From contig JANYJA010000134.1 of NCBI GenBank assembly GCA_025358575.1, positions 50,831 through 114,830 of the forward strand: a stretch of 64,000 bases of DNA. The letters are read 5' to 3'. Both the position numbers and the translations under genes were made by a program. The notes under the pieces are model-generated. The model searched no databases and was not told the origin of the DNA. It saw nothing but the letters and a program-made list of their open reading frames with translations. Positions within the stretch are counted from its first letter, which is position 1, and the number at the start of each line of letters is the position of its first letter. Of the stretch, positions 7,921 to 16,553 are shown one piece after another. The stretch comes from Terriglobia bacterium (GTDB lineage Bacteria > Acidobacteriota > Terriglobia > Bryobacterales > Bryobacteraceae).

Positions 7921-9057
7921 TTACTGGTCGTGCGAGGCCGGGACGGGCACAGTGGGAACACCGGGCTGAAAACCAACGGTGGGTTGCGTGCCGGTACCGG
8001 GTTGAGTGCCAAAGCCGTTTTGATTGCCCGTGCCGGGCGCGGCCTGACCGATGGGCTGACCGGGGCCGGCTGTCATGCCGCCGCCGTTGGCTTGATCCTT
8101 ACCGTAATCGTAAATAAATTCCCATTCATTGTACTTTTTGCGGTCGCCGTAGATCTTAATTCCTTCACGTTCAACGGTGCTGGCCACGCCCGCGAGGCCG
8201 CCCCCGATTTGAAGGCCACCGGCCTGATTGCCCGCCGGTTGCGCGCCCGGAAATCCGCCTGGCCGGGGAGAAGTCAACAACCTTCCGATCACATCCGCCG
8301 CGCCATTGGCAGCACCGGGTTGGCCCGGAACGCCGGGCTGGCTTGGAAAACCGGGGTTAGGGTTAAAACCGGGGTTAGGGTTAAAACCAGGCTGGGGATT
8401 TGGATTAAACCCGGGCTGGCCCGTAACCGGTGAGCCGGGGTACGGATTTACCGCGCCGGTTTGCGGATTGATCTGGCCGGGCACAAATTGACCGGGAAAC
8501 GGCTGGCCGGGGTTCACGGGCGGGACGCCGTTGCGAACCTCGGAGGAATCGGTCGGCATATTGTCGACGGGCGCATTTGGAGGCAAACCGATATTGTCGC
8601 GACGGCGCTGGGCGATGGTGGGGGGCAGGTTCGTGTCGGGACCGCCGCCGATAGGCTGCAACTCGGTAATGAAGTTATTGACGCTTTGCTTCTTCTTGTT
8701 CTTTTCGGCGTCCTTCTGTTTTTGGACGAGCGAATCGGTAAGCACGCCTCCGGGACCAACGTGAATCAGCCGCCATTCATCTTTGCCTGACATGGGATCG
8801 ACATAGCGGTGGCGGAGGAACCGGACGCCGCTGGTGTTTTCGAGGTCTTCCAGTTTGCCAGGGTAGCGCTTGTTCTTGCGGAAGAAAACCTGGATGGCGC
8901 GCTTGTACTGTTCGCCGCGATCGATCAGCGTTTGCTCTTTGTCGCGCTGGGCTTCGAACGCGACCTGCGGCGCGGCCATATAAAGCGTGATGGCGATAAT
9001 CGCCGCCATGGCGAAGACCAGGAGCATGGCGAAACCGGATTCACTGGCGCGGGGCAT
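7921..9057 (-). CDS. Pseudopilin-like protein with long Gly/Pro/Asn-rich tail
   Basis: The N-terminus reads ESGFAMLLVFAMAAIIAI, a class III (prepilin-peptidase) type leader followed by one hydrophobic helix, but the Glu at position +5 of true pilins is not clear. Residues 36-95 (AQRDKEQTLIDRGEQYKRAI, RYPGKLEDL, DPMSGKDEW) resemble the globular part of type II secretion pseudopilins of the GspG group. After about residue 130 the protein is low-complexity, rich in Pro, Asn, Gly and Gln, with repeats of F-N-P-N-P-G encoded by a tandem 18-bp repeat. It is the last gene of the secretion/pilus operon and starts directly after the pilP-like gene. Role in the apparatus is inferred. Confidence 0.6.
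   Translation of the reverse strand: MPRASESGFAMLLVFAMAAIIAITLYMAAPQVAFEAQRDKEQTLIDRGEQYKRAIQVFFRKNKRYPGKLEDLENTSGVRFLRHRYVDPMSGKDEWRLIHVGPGGVLTDSLVQKQKDAEKNKKKQSVNNFITELQPIGGGPDTNLPPTIAQRRRDNIGLPPNAPVDNMPTDSSEVRNGVPPVNPGQPFPGQFVPGQINPQTGAVNPYPGSPVTGQPGFNPNPQPGFNPNPGFNPNPGFPSQPGVPGQPGAANGAADVIGRLLTSPRPGGFPGAQPAGNQAGGLQIGGGLAGVASTVEREGIKIYGDRKKYNEWEFIYDYGKDQANGGGMTAGPGQPIGQAAPGTGNQNGFGTQPGTGTQPTVGFQPGVPTVPVPASHDQ
8350..8385. repeat. Tandem 18-bp coding repeat, two copies
   Basis: Two perfect adjacent copies of an 18-bp unit containing GGGGTTAGGGTTAAAA lie within the pseudopilin-like gene. On the coding strand each copy gives six residues of the Phe-Asn-Pro-Asn-Pro-Gly repeat, and degenerate copies follow on the right side. 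The length is a multiple of three, so copy-number change would keep the frame. The likeness to telomere-type repeats is accidental. Confidence 0.8.
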
Positions 9058-9789
9058 CTAACTAACGGCGTCCTCCTGCAGCGGGAGAGTTTGGGTGTTC
9101 TTAAATTGGGTGTCTTCCATGACCACGGAATTCACGCCGATGCGCACGACGCGGTAGCGTTTATTGATGATTTCGCCTTCGCGCGCGACGATGATGTCTT
9201 CCCCGTCGAGGAAGAAGGCGCGCTTGCGCCCATCCGAACCCTTCTGAGTCGAATAGCCGTAGTATTTGAAAGTTATAGGCGGAACCGGCGGTGGAGGCGG
9301 GGGTCCGGGGGGAGTCACCGGTCCGTTATTCCCCGCCATCAAGGGACCCCCTTTACCGCCCACAACGATTTTTGGTTCCTTCGGCAATTTCACGGGTTCG
9401 ACCGGCGCGGCGGCGAACCGGAAAAGATCGCGCACACCGCCTTCGATCCGCACACTCTGCACTTTGGCCAGAAGATCGAGACGCAGAGTGGGATCGATGG
9501 TAGATAGATTCGGGCGTTTCTCCGGGCGCGTTTCTTTAAACGCGGGGCGGAACTCCTGACCTAGATTGGCACCACCGGAGCGTCCGTAATTGCCGCGCCG
9601 GCGGGCGGCAAGGGGCGGAGAGGCGACGTCTGGTATCCCCGGGGTGGGCTTCGTTTGAGCCTGCTGAGGTGTTGAGCCGGACGCGGGTGAGTCGGAGGAA
9701 GTGGAGTTGTAAAAATAGATGCTGATCGCGACGGCGACTAAACCTCCTAGCCAGTAAACTTTCTTCTTGTCCGAAGCCCCTAGGTTCAC
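9058..9789 (-). CDS. PilP/GspC-like inner-membrane assembly protein
   Basis: A 243-residue protein with a short cytoplasmic start, one helix at about 13-27 (WLGGLVAVAISIYF), a Pro-rich linker holding a run of about seven prolines around residue 170, and a small C-terminal beta domain (GEDIIVAREGEIINKRYRVV, VMEDTQFKNTQTLPL). The last part resembles the HR/PilP fold by which GspC and PilP contact the secretin. It sits between the pilO-like and pseudopilin-like genes with overlapping or abutting ends. The family assignment depends mainly on layout and position; sequence similarity by eye is weak. Confidence 0.55.
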   Translation of the reverse strand: MNLGASDKKKVYWLGGLVAVAISIYFYNSTSSDSPASGSTPQQAQTKPTPGIPDVASPPLAARRRGNYGRSGGANLGQEFRPAFKETRPEKRPNLSTIDPTLRLDLLAKVQSVRIEGGVRDLFRFAAAPVEPVKLPKEPKIVVGGKGGPLMAGNNGPVTPPGPPPPPPVPPITFKYYGYSTQKGSDGRKRAFFLDGEDIIVAREGEIINKRYRVVRIGVNSVVMEDTQFKNTQTLPLQEDAVS

Positions 9790-10391
9790 GAGATGCCTCC
9801 GTTATCATCCCTGATGAAGAGATTCAGTTTGATGTTGACGGAAAGAAGTCCGCTGGCCTGGGGCGACGTCGTAGTACTCTCGATGATCAGAAAGCGCGGT
9901 GACTTATCGAGGGCGTTCACGAGCCGCAAAACGTTTCCGTAGGTTCCCTCGAAATTTGCACTGATAGTCATCTCGCTCAGGGTGTCACTGCCCTCGACGG
10001 GGTCGAGGGTGATGGACGCTTCGCGGGAGCTCATTCCGGCGGCGGCGGCGGTCTGATGCAATTCGTTGAGGATGGTGGAATAAGTGCTGCGGCGCGTGGT
10101 CATGTAGGTTGCGATGAAATTATCGCCCTCCAATCGCGCCTGAACCACTTTTGAATCCATCTTCTTGGTATCCGCCAGCCGCGCCTGTTGCAGCAGTATT
10201 TGGTGTCGCGCATCGGTCAATTGCCGACCGACGGTTTCGGATGAATCACCGATCCAGTGGAAGGCAAAGGCGACGGCCACCAGATTGGCTAAGAGGAGAA
10301 CCCCGAGCGCCAAGCGGATCAGTGTTTTGGGCTCTTTCCAGGCTGCGCGAGGCCGGACCAGGCCCCGGACGAAACTAAAATCTCTGGGCAT
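9786..10391 (-). CDS. PilO/GspM-like assembly protein
   Basis: A 201-residue bitopic membrane protein: basic N-terminus, one helix at about 27-46 (LALGVLLLANLVAVAFAF), a coiled-coil segment (about 52-95) and a ferredoxin-like C-terminal domain ending in short beta strands (LLSVNIKLNLFI). This is the layout of PilO and GspM, which pair with PilN/GspL as the inner-membrane platform. The text LVNALDKSPRFLIIES is close to the PilO form 'L...SP.......'. Its start overlaps the pilN gene by 17 bp and its stop overlaps the next gene by 4 bp, so translation is likely coupled. Confidence 0.65.
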   Translation of the reverse strand: MPRDFSFVRGLVRPRAAWKEPKTLIRLALGVLLLANLVAVAFAFHWIGDSSETVGRQLTDARHQILLQQARLADTKKMDSKVVQARLEGDNFIATYMTTRRSTYSTILNELHQTAAAAGMSSREASITLDPVEGSDTLSEMTISANFEGTYGNVLRLVNALDKSPRFLIIESTTTSPQASGLLSVNIKLNLFIRDDNGGIS

Positions 10392-10941
10392 AGTTCACGC
10401 TGAGGCGATAGCGGTAGAGGGGATCGGTTTGGGAGGGTGGAATTACGGAGCTGACCGCGGTGGAACCGAAGAATTCCGAGGCCTCCAATTTGGCGAAAAA
10501 ATTGATGGCATGCTCCGGCGCGTCCGCACCAACCACCATTTGCAAAAAAATCTGATCCTGCGCATTTACCTGCGGCTGTATGGAAATGATACGCACATTG
10601 TTAGGAACGGTTTTTTCGAGGTCGGCGAAAATTTTGGTCCAACTGATGCCCTTGCGATAAAGCAGCGAGTTGAGAAACACGCTCCGCTCGAGCACTTCGG
10701 CATTAGCAGGCTGGCGAAGGTCGGAATCGAGCTTGCGTTGTTCGGCCGTGAGGGCAGCTTGGCGCCGGGTGGCCTGGTCCAGAGCGGCGCGGCCCTCCTT
10801 GAGATCGCGGCGATCGGTAATGATAAGCGAAACCAGCACCCCAAGCGTGAGCAGGAGGAACACGCCTACGGCAGCCGAGGCAATGAGGATAGGACGATCG
10901 CGGCGAAACGGCTCGCTCGCGAGATTGATGGTGGCTTTCAA
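10375..10941 (-). CDS. pilN: PilN-like assembly protein
   Basis: A 188-residue protein that opens INLASEPFRRDRP, close to the conserved N-terminal 'INL' segment of PilN by which it binds the actin-like PilM. One helix follows (about 18-41), then a coiled coil (about 45-80) and a ferredoxin-like domain with SWTKIFADLEKTVPNNVRI, a typical PilN string. It lies directly after the PilM-like gene with overlapping ends and before the PilO-like gene, the order found in pilMNOP clusters. The membrane position and partner are inferred from the family. Confidence 0.75.
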   Translation of the reverse strand: MKATINLASEPFRRDRPILIASAAVGVFLLLTLGVLVSLIITDRRDLKEGRAALDQATRRQAALTAEQRKLDSDLRQPANAEVLERSVFLNSLLYRKGISWTKIFADLEKTVPNNVRIISIQPQVNAQDQIFLQMVVGADAPEHAINFFAKLEASEFFGSTAVSSVIPPSQTDPLYRYRLSVNYAQRF

Positions 10942-11804
10942 GCGGTCACCAACTGCGATTTCAGATAGCCCACTAGACCGGAGTTGCGTGACGCCAGCTG
11001 TTCCACGGGAATCCCTAACTCAGCGGAAAGATGCGCGGCGAGATTCTCCTTCATATCCTGACCGAAGGCGTCGAAATCGCAAAGAACGACCTTGTCGGCG
11101 GGCGCGCCCAAGTGGTCCTCGATATAAGCAAGGGTGGGGAACAGATCGGCGGCAATTTCGGCGGCGGTGGCTTCCAGCAATTCGAGCGAGCGGACCAATT
11201 TGACGACGCCATTCTGAGTGACGAGCACGGTCAGAACGCGCGTGCCAAGTTTCGCAAGAACCGTGGTGCCGTGCGGCTCGACCAGCTCCAGCGTAGCCAG
11301 ACAGGAAATGGTGACAAGCCCAGTGTGCAAGTTCACGGCGCGAAACGGTGCTTCATAACGGGCAATAATTTCAAGCGGAGTCGCGACGACAACCACGTCC
11401 TTGGATTGAATCCAGTAACTGACGGCAGCCGCTTCGATATCGAAGGGCACGGTTTTCTTCATGCGAAATTTGACCAGCGCCAACTGCTCCTCAGGTTTCT
11501 CGGGGAATTTGTCGAAATCAAGAACGGCAAGGCGGGCGCAATAGTCGGGAAGCAGAACGGCAGCGCGGCGGCGCTTGGCCGATACGGGTGTCAATTGCCG
11601 CACGGCGGCGGCAAAGGCGTCCGGGTTCAATACGTTGTCGTGAAGCGGCGAAACGGAAAGCACGCCCAGCGCCAGCGGCTGCGTGGTGACAGCAGCGGGG
11701 TTGGAGCGATGCACCATCGAAACCGCGTCCTCGGAGATCTCGAAGATGAGGTCGGGCGGCGGATCGGCGAACAGGTTGCTAAAGTTCATGTGACGCTTAT
11801 TCAA
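10938..11804 (-). CDS. pilM: PilM-like actin-fold assembly protein
   Basis: A soluble 288-residue protein without membrane helices. It contains RAAVLLPDYCARLAVLDFDK and FRMKKTVPFDIEAA, which match PilM/GspL segments, and then alternating strands of an actin-like ATPase fold; classical phosphate loops are poorly conserved, as is common when GspL-like proteins lack tight ATP binding. Its start lies inside the 3' end of the secretion ATPase gene; a second ATG five codons later (11789) would avoid the overlap and cannot be excluded. It is expected to sit in the cytoplasm and hold the PilN N-terminus. Confidence 0.68.
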   Translation of the reverse strand: MNKRHMNFSNLFADPPPDLIFEISEDAVSMVHRSNPAAVTTQPLALGVLSVSPLHDNVLNPDAFAAAVRQLTPVSAKRRRAAVLLPDYCARLAVLDFDKFPEKPEEQLALVKFRMKKTVPFDIEAAAVSYWIQSKDVVVVATPLEIIARYEAPFRAVNLHTGLVTISCLATLELVEPHGTTVLAKLGTRVLTVLVTQNGVVKLVRSLELLEATAAEIAADLFPTLAYIEDHLGAPADKVVLCDFDAFGQDMKENLAAHLSAELGIPVEQLASRNSGLVGYLKSQLVTA

Positions 11805-13416
11805 TGAAAGTGACCTTGTTGATTTCTTTCAAGGTAGAGATACCGCGGCGCACCTTGTCGACGGCGGATTCGCGAAGGAACGTCATGCCCTCATCGCGCG
11901 CCACGCGCTTGATTTCGGCGGTGGAGCGCTTGTCCAGAATCATCTCGCGGATGCGGTCGCTTAGATCGAGCAGCTCGTGGATGGCGGTGCGTCCGCGAAA
12001 GCCGGTGCCGCCGCATTCGAAACAGCCGGAACCCTCAACTAGCGGAATATCGCGCCATTCCTCGGGGTTCAGACCGCTCTCGACGAACAGCGAATCGGGA
12101 TGATGGACGGGCTTGCGGCAGAACTCGCAGATGATGCGGACCAGCCGTTGGGCCAAAATGCAGTTGAGCGCGGAAACGAAGTTGTAAGGTTCGACGCCCA
12201 TGTTGAGAAAGCGTCCGAGCACATCGAGCACGTTATTGGCGTGCACAGTGGTGAAAACCAAATGGCCGGTTAGCGCGGAGTTGATGGCGATTTGCGCGGT
12301 TTCCTGATCGCGGATTTCGCCGACCATGATTTTGTCGGGATCGTGACGCAGAATGGAACGCAGGCCGCGAGCGAAGGTGAGGCCCTTCTTCTCGTTCACT
12401 GGAATCTGCGTGATGCCTTTGACCTGATATTCGACGGGGTCTTCAATGGTGATGATCTTGTCTTCGTCGTTCTTAATTTCGCTAAGCGCGGCGTAAAGCG
12501 TGGTGGTCTTGCCGGAGCCGGTGGGGCCGGTCACCAGCACCATGCCATAGGGTTCGCTGATGTAGCGGCGAAACTTCACCAGATCGTGTTCCGAGAAGCC
12601 GACTACATCGAGCGAGAGCTTGGCGAACTTCTCACTCATGGATTCCTTATCCAGGACGCGAAGCACGGCGTCCTCGCCGTGAATGGTCGGCATTACGGAG
12701 ACGCGGAAATCGATCAGACGGTTCTTATAGCGAACGCGAAAACGGCCGTCCTGCGGGACGCGGCGCTCGGCGATGTCGAGTTCGCTCATGACCTTAATGC
12801 GAGACAGGATGGTAGACTGCCAATCCTTCGCGATGGGTGGCATGGCATAGTGCAGCACACCATCAATCCGGTACTTGATGACAACTTCCTGATCGCGCGA
12901 TTCAATGTGAATATCGCTCGCCCGGCGCTCGAGCGCATTGAAGATAGTGGTATCAACCAACTTGATGACGGGCGCGATGTCGCTGTCGGATGCCGATAGC
13001 TTATCGATGGAAAGCGTTTCGTCCGAGTTTTCTTCGTCACCCACGACATCGAGCGTGAAGCCTTCGGTGACTTCTTCGAGAACACGCTGCGATTGCTCGG
13101 TCTTCTTTAACAGGTCGGCGATTTGCGAGAGCGTCGCAACTTTGACGCGCAGCTTCTTGTTCAGGAGGAGGCCAAGCTCGTCGATCAGATTAAGATTTCG
13201 CGGATCGGCGAGCGCAATTTCCAGACTGCCGTTTTGGGCGCTAAGCGGGACGAAGTTGTAGCGAAACATCAAATCGACCGGAATGGTGCGGAAGAGTTCA
13301 TGGTCGATGACGCCTTCGCGAAGGTCCACGTATTCGCAGCGGTAGCGCGCGGCGACGGCCTTGGCCTGTTCGGTTTCAGTGGCGGTGTCGTTGAGCCGGA
13401 TGCGTTCGGTGGCCAT
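11797..13416 (-). CDS. gspE: GspE/PilB-type secretion or pilus assembly ATPase
   Basis: A 539-residue hexameric ATPase that powers pseudopilus or pilus assembly. An N-terminal GspE_N domain (about 20-110) is followed by the ATPase core: RASDIHIES and RVPQDGRF, Walker A VTGPTGSGKTTT at about 295-306, the Asp box IITIEDPVEYQV, Walker B IMVGEIRD and the His box GHLVFTTVHAN. A tetracysteine zinc site CxxC...CxxC (CEFC, then CFECGGTGFRG) lies at about 435-475 and is typical of GspE/PilB and absent from the retraction ATPase PilT. It follows gspF by 10 bp. Confidence 0.9.
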   Translation of the reverse strand: MATERIRLNDTATETEQAKAVAARYRCEYVDLREGVIDHELFRTIPVDLMFRYNFVPLSAQNGSLEIALADPRNLNLIDELGLLLNKKLRVKVATLSQIADLLKKTEQSQRVLEEVTEGFTLDVVGDEENSDETLSIDKLSASDSDIAPVIKLVDTTIFNALERRASDIHIESRDQEVVIKYRIDGVLHYAMPPIAKDWQSTILSRIKVMSELDIAERRVPQDGRFRVRYKNRLIDFRVSVMPTIHGEDAVLRVLDKESMSEKFAKLSLDVVGFSEHDLVKFRRYISEPYGMVLVTGPTGSGKTTTLYAALSEIKNDEDKIITIEDPVEYQVKGITQIPVNEKKGLTFARGLRSILRHDPDKIMVGEIRDQETAQIAINSALTGHLVFTTVHANNVLDVLGRFLNMGVEPYNFVSALNCILAQRLVRIICEFCRKPVHHPDSLFVESGLNPEEWRDIPLVEGSGCFECGGTGFRGRTAIHELLDLSDRIREMILDKRSTAEIKRVARDEGMTFLRESAVDKVRRGISTLKEINKVTFIE

Positions 13417-13426
13417 ATTAAATTGT

Positions 13427-14638
13427 CTATCGGATGGTATCGGCGAGAGAGAAGATGGGCAGGTAGAGGGCGATCAGCACGAATGCCACAAAGATACCCA
13501 TGACGATCATGATGGCCGGCTCGATGAGGGAAAGCGCGGCGGTCATTTTGGTGTTAACGTCGTCTTCGTAAAATTCGGCGACGCTGGTGAGCATGACGGG
13601 CAGCGCGCCGGTAGACTCGCCGACTTCAATCATGTCGATGGCGAGGCCGGGAAAGACGCCGGTCGCGGCTAAAGAAAAGGAGAGGGCTTGGCCTTCGCGG
13701 ACGGAGCGGCCGGCTTTTTGAAGGGTCCGGCGAAGAAGCGCGGTGCCCAGCGAATCGGCCGCGGTTTCGAGGCCCTGCACCAGAGGAATACCGCCCGTTA
13801 AAAGCGTGCTGAGAACACGAGAAAACTGGGCCACCTGATACTTCAGCCAGATATCGCCAAGTAGCGGGATCCGAATTTTGACGGCGTCGAGTTTTTCGCG
13901 TGCCGATTCCTTGCGCGCCCAAATGGTGAACAGAAAACCGCCGACGAAGGCGGCGGCAAGAAACAGCAGGATGTAACTGCGGGCAGTGGTTCCGACGGCA
14001 ATTAAGATGACCGTGATGGTGGGAAGCTTAGCCGACATGCTGGTGTAGAGTGCGGCGAAGTTAGGGACGACGTAAGTGACGAGGAAGATGATCAGCAGAA
14101 AAACCAGCACCAGCAACACACACGGGTACATCAGGGAAACCAGCACTTTCTTGCGAACCGCGAGGGAAAGCTTCTGGTAGATGATGTAGCGCTCAAGCAC
14201 TTCGCCGAGGCTGCCGCTTTTTTCGCCGGCCATTACGGAAGTGACGTAAATTTTGGGGAAGACGCCTTGAAGCCGGAAGGCTTCGGAAAGCAGCGTGCCC
14301 TGGCGGACTTCATCGCGGACGCGTTTGATGTAGGGGGTGAGTTTCGGGTCGGTGAGGCGGTCGGCGAGGAGGTCGAGACCTTTTAGAATCGGCAGACCGG
14401 CGCGAATTAGCGTGACGAACTGCTGATTAAAGATAAGGAACTTCTCAAGATTGATTTTGGCGCGGCGTCCCGTGATGTTGGAAGAAAGGCCGGCGATGGT
14501 GCCCTTAGGCCGGATCGAATAGACCAGGAAGCCTTGGCCGGTGAGACGCTCGCGCGCCTCCTGCTCCGAGGTAGCTTCAGCAACCTGATTGTGGATTTCG
14601 CCGCGCGTATCGGCGAATTTGAGAACGAATTCAGGCAT
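13427..14638 (-). CDS. gspF: GspF/PilC-type inner-membrane platform protein
   Basis: A 403-residue protein with the two-fold T2SF architecture: two similar cytoplasmic helical domains (about 65-185 and 270-390), each followed by hydrophobic helices (about 165-190, 215-235 and 370-395). The marker segments FNQQFVTLIRAGLPILKGLD and FSRVLSTLLTGGIPLVQGLE are the duplicated 'aGlpl..gL' signatures. It forms the membrane base that the GspE ATPase acts upon. It is the second gene in the operon, 3 bp after lolA. Confidence 0.9.
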   Translation of the reverse strand: MPEFVLKFADTRGEIHNQVAEATSEQEARERLTGQGFLVYSIRPKGTIAGLSSNITGRRAKINLEKFLIFNQQFVTLIRAGLPILKGLDLLADRLTDPKLTPYIKRVRDEVRQGTLLSEAFRLQGVFPKIYVTSVMAGEKSGSLGEVLERYIIYQKLSLAVRKKVLVSLMYPCVLLVLVFLLIIFLVTYVVPNFAALYTSMSAKLPTITVILIAVGTTARSYILLFLAAAFVGGFLFTIWARKESAREKLDAVKIRIPLLGDIWLKYQVAQFSRVLSTLLTGGIPLVQGLETAADSLGTALLRRTLQKAGRSVREGQALSFSLAATGVFPGLAIDMIEVGESTGALPVMLTSVAEFYEDDVNTKMTAALSLIEPAIMIVMGIFVAFVLIALYLPIFSLADTIR

Positions 14639-14641
14639 GGG

Positions 14642-15274
14642 CTACGGATTCGCCTCCACAACTTCGGTGCCCGGCGACGGATGGAAGACGAACAACGCGG
14701 CATCGAGGGGCGCGTTCAGCTTTTCGTCGCGAAAGGTGAAATCAAGGATCGATTGGTCCCAACCGATAACGCGCAGACGGCCGATCTGGAATTGCGGCGT
14801 GACCAGGAACTCCACTTTTGAATAGGGAAGGCTGTCGGAGTTGGGAACAGCGTCGATCCAAAGACCGGCGGAGTCTTGGCGGAGGTCGAAGCGCTTGAAC
14901 TCCTTCCAGAAATTTAACTTGCCAAGAAGGAACGCGAGTGGAGCGCGCATATCCTCGGTCTCCTTGAGCTTGCTTCGCTCAGCGCGGCGTGTTTCGGGCG
15001 TATAGAGGTAGACGCTCTTACCATCCGAGAGGAATAGCTTACCGGCTGGAGAGGAATAGTCCCAGCGCATACGTCCCGGTTTGCGCAACGAAAGCGTTCC
15101 CGATTCGGTATGCGTGGCGCGGCGAGGGGCAGCGTAAGTTTCTGAAAACTGGAGCTTTAGAGATTGAGCGCTATTGTAGCGTTTTTCGACCGCTTTGAGC
15201 GTGGAATCGAGCGAAGGAGCGGCGGCGCACACCGTGGCGAGGCACAGCCAGCTTCCAAGCGCAATTCGGATCAC
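14642..15274 (-). CDS. lolA: Outer-membrane lipoprotein carrier protein LolA
   Basis: A 210-residue secreted protein with a signal peptide (IALGSWLCLATVCAAAP) and the LolA beta-half-barrel fold: LQFSETYAAPRRATH, KPGRMRWDYSSP, LFLSDGKSVYLYTPE and the region around FRDEKLNAPLD. It carries lipoproteins across the periplasm to the outer membrane. It is the first gene of the minus-strand operon that continues into gspF, gspE and the pil genes; a lipoprotein chaperone at the head is sensible because secretins need a lipoprotein pilot, but the link is inferred. It is divergent from pyrF across 63 bp. Confidence 0.85.
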   Translation of the reverse strand: MIRIALGSWLCLATVCAAAPSLDSTLKAVEKRYNSAQSLKLQFSETYAAPRRATHTESGTLSLRKPGRMRWDYSSPAGKLFLSDGKSVYLYTPETRRAERSKLKETEDMRAPLAFLLGKLNFWKEFKRFDLRQDSAGLWIDAVPNSDSLPYSKVEFLVTPQFQIGRLRVIGWDQSILDFTFRDEKLNAPLDAALFVFHPSPGTEVVEANP

Positions 15275-15337
15275 ACCCTTAGTGACGCTCGGAAGCCGGG
15301 TGGCGTTTAGCCGGTTCTGCTAAAATCGGGTCATCCA

Positions 15338-16069
15338 ATGGGGAAGGTTGACGCACGAGAACGTCTGATTGTGGCCTTAGATTTGCCTGATGTCGAGACC
15401 GCGAGCGCGATGGTGAATCGGCTGGATGGCGTCACCAATTTTTTCAAGGTTGGCCTCTCGCTTCAATTAGCCGTTGGCGTGGAAGATCTGATCAAGTCGC
15501 TTTTGGATGACCACAAGAAGCTCTTTCTCGATTACAAATACTACGACATTCCGGAAACCCTAACCAAGGCGGTGTCCCAGGCGGCGCGGCGCGGAGTCAC
15601 GTTTCTTACTATTCATGGCTCTAGCGATTTGATTAAGGCTGCCGTCAAGGGGCGCGGTGATACCGGGATGAAGCTGTTTACCGTAACCGTCCTGACGAGT
15701 TGGGACCAATCCGATCTGCTGGAGATGGGGTACAGTCGGCATACCGTTGAGGAACTGGTTCTGTTCCGAGCGAAAATGGCGCTGGATGCGGGGTGCGATG
15801 GCGTGATTGCGTCAGGTCGCGAAGCGAAAGCCATCAAAGATATCTCACAAAAATTACTTGTGGTAACTCCGGGCATCCGACCCGACGGGCACCAGGAAGA
15901 CGACCAGAAACGGAGGATGACGCCGACAGACGCCATTCTGGCCGGAGCCGACTACCTGGTAATCGGAAGGCCAATTATGGATGCTGCCGATCCGCTCGCC
16001 GCGGCCAAAAAGATTCTGGCTGAAATGCAAGGTGCGTTTGACACCGCACTTGGTGTGGTAACTTATTAA
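15338..16069 (+). CDS. pyrF: Orotidine 5'-phosphate decarboxylase
   Basis: Decarboxylates OMP to UMP, the last step of de novo pyrimidine synthesis. The 243-residue TIM barrel has RLIVALDLPDVETA near the start, the catalytic block LDYKYYDIPETLTKAV (family D-x-K-x-x-D-I-x-x-T) at about 65-80, VVTPGIRPDG at about 177-186 and the phosphate-binding end ADYLVIGRPIMDA. It belongs to the short bacterial class I form. A possible -10 element TAAAAT lies upstream in the gap to lolA. It ends 34 bp before the ATP synthase genes on the same strand and could be read through into them. Confidence 0.93.
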   Translation: MGKVDARERLIVALDLPDVETASAMVNRLDGVTNFFKVGLSLQLAVGVEDLIKSLLDDHKKLFLDYKYYDIPETLTKAVSQAARRGVTFLTIHGSSDLIKAAVKGRGDTGMKLFTVTVLTSWDQSDLLEMGYSRHTVEELVLFRAKMALDAGCDGVIASGREAKAIKDISQKLLVVTPGIRPDGHQEDDQKRRMTPTDAILAGADYLVIGRPIMDAADPLAAAKKILAEMQGAFDTALGVVTY

Positions 16070-16103
16070 TTTCAATCGCACTTCGCTGTTTTCCTAAAAA
16101 ACA

Positions 16104-16553
16104 ATGCAAGCCACTTTACACGCGCTGGGCGGGATACTGCTAAACGCCTTGCCGACATTTTTTCTGGTGATTCTGCTGCAGCTTTATCTGCGGTTCATGT
16201 TCTTCAAACCGCTGGAGAGGACGCTGGGCGCGCGTTTCGAAGCGACCGAGGGAGCGCGCAAGGCCGCGGAAGCGAGTCTGGCCGAGGCCGAGAAGCGCGT
16301 GGCGGAATACCAAGCGGCTTTAAAGGCGGCTCGCACGGAGATTTACGCCGAGTTGGAGAAGAGTAACCGGGCACTTGAAGACGAACACTCCCATACCTTG
16401 ATGCAGGCGAAACTGCAAGCCGAAGAACGAGTGGCGCAGGCCAAGACTGAACTTGCCGACGATGCGGCGGCGGCGCGAGAAGCGCTTATTCACGAAAGCG
16501 ATGCAATCGCGGATGAGATTGCGACGCGCATCCTGCGGGGCAGAGCGGCATGA
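16104..16553 (+). CDS. atpF: ATP synthase F0 b-type subunit (first copy)
   Basis: A 149-residue stator protein with one N-terminal helix (about 10-30, LLNALPTFFLVILLQLYL) and a long charged alpha-helical/coiled-coil tail (about 45-145) rich in Ala, Glu and Lys. It dimerises with the second b-type protein to hold F1 to F0. It is the first gene of the synthase operon and overlaps the next one by 4 bp. Two adjacent b-type genes occur in several bacterial groups; genes for subunits a and c are not in this window. Confidence 0.85.
   Translation: MQATLHALGGILLNALPTFFLVILLQLYLRFMFFKPLERTLGARFEATEGARKAAEASLAEAEKRVAEYQAALKAARTEIYAELEKSNRALEDEHSHTLMQAKLQAEERVAQAKTELADDAAAAREALIHESDAIADEIATRILRGRAA

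Noticed and set aside
8340..8400. Telomere-like GGGTTA repeats
   Set aside because: They are coding repeats for Asn-Pro-Gly units in a linear stretch of one gene, without length or position expected of telomeric or satellite DNA.
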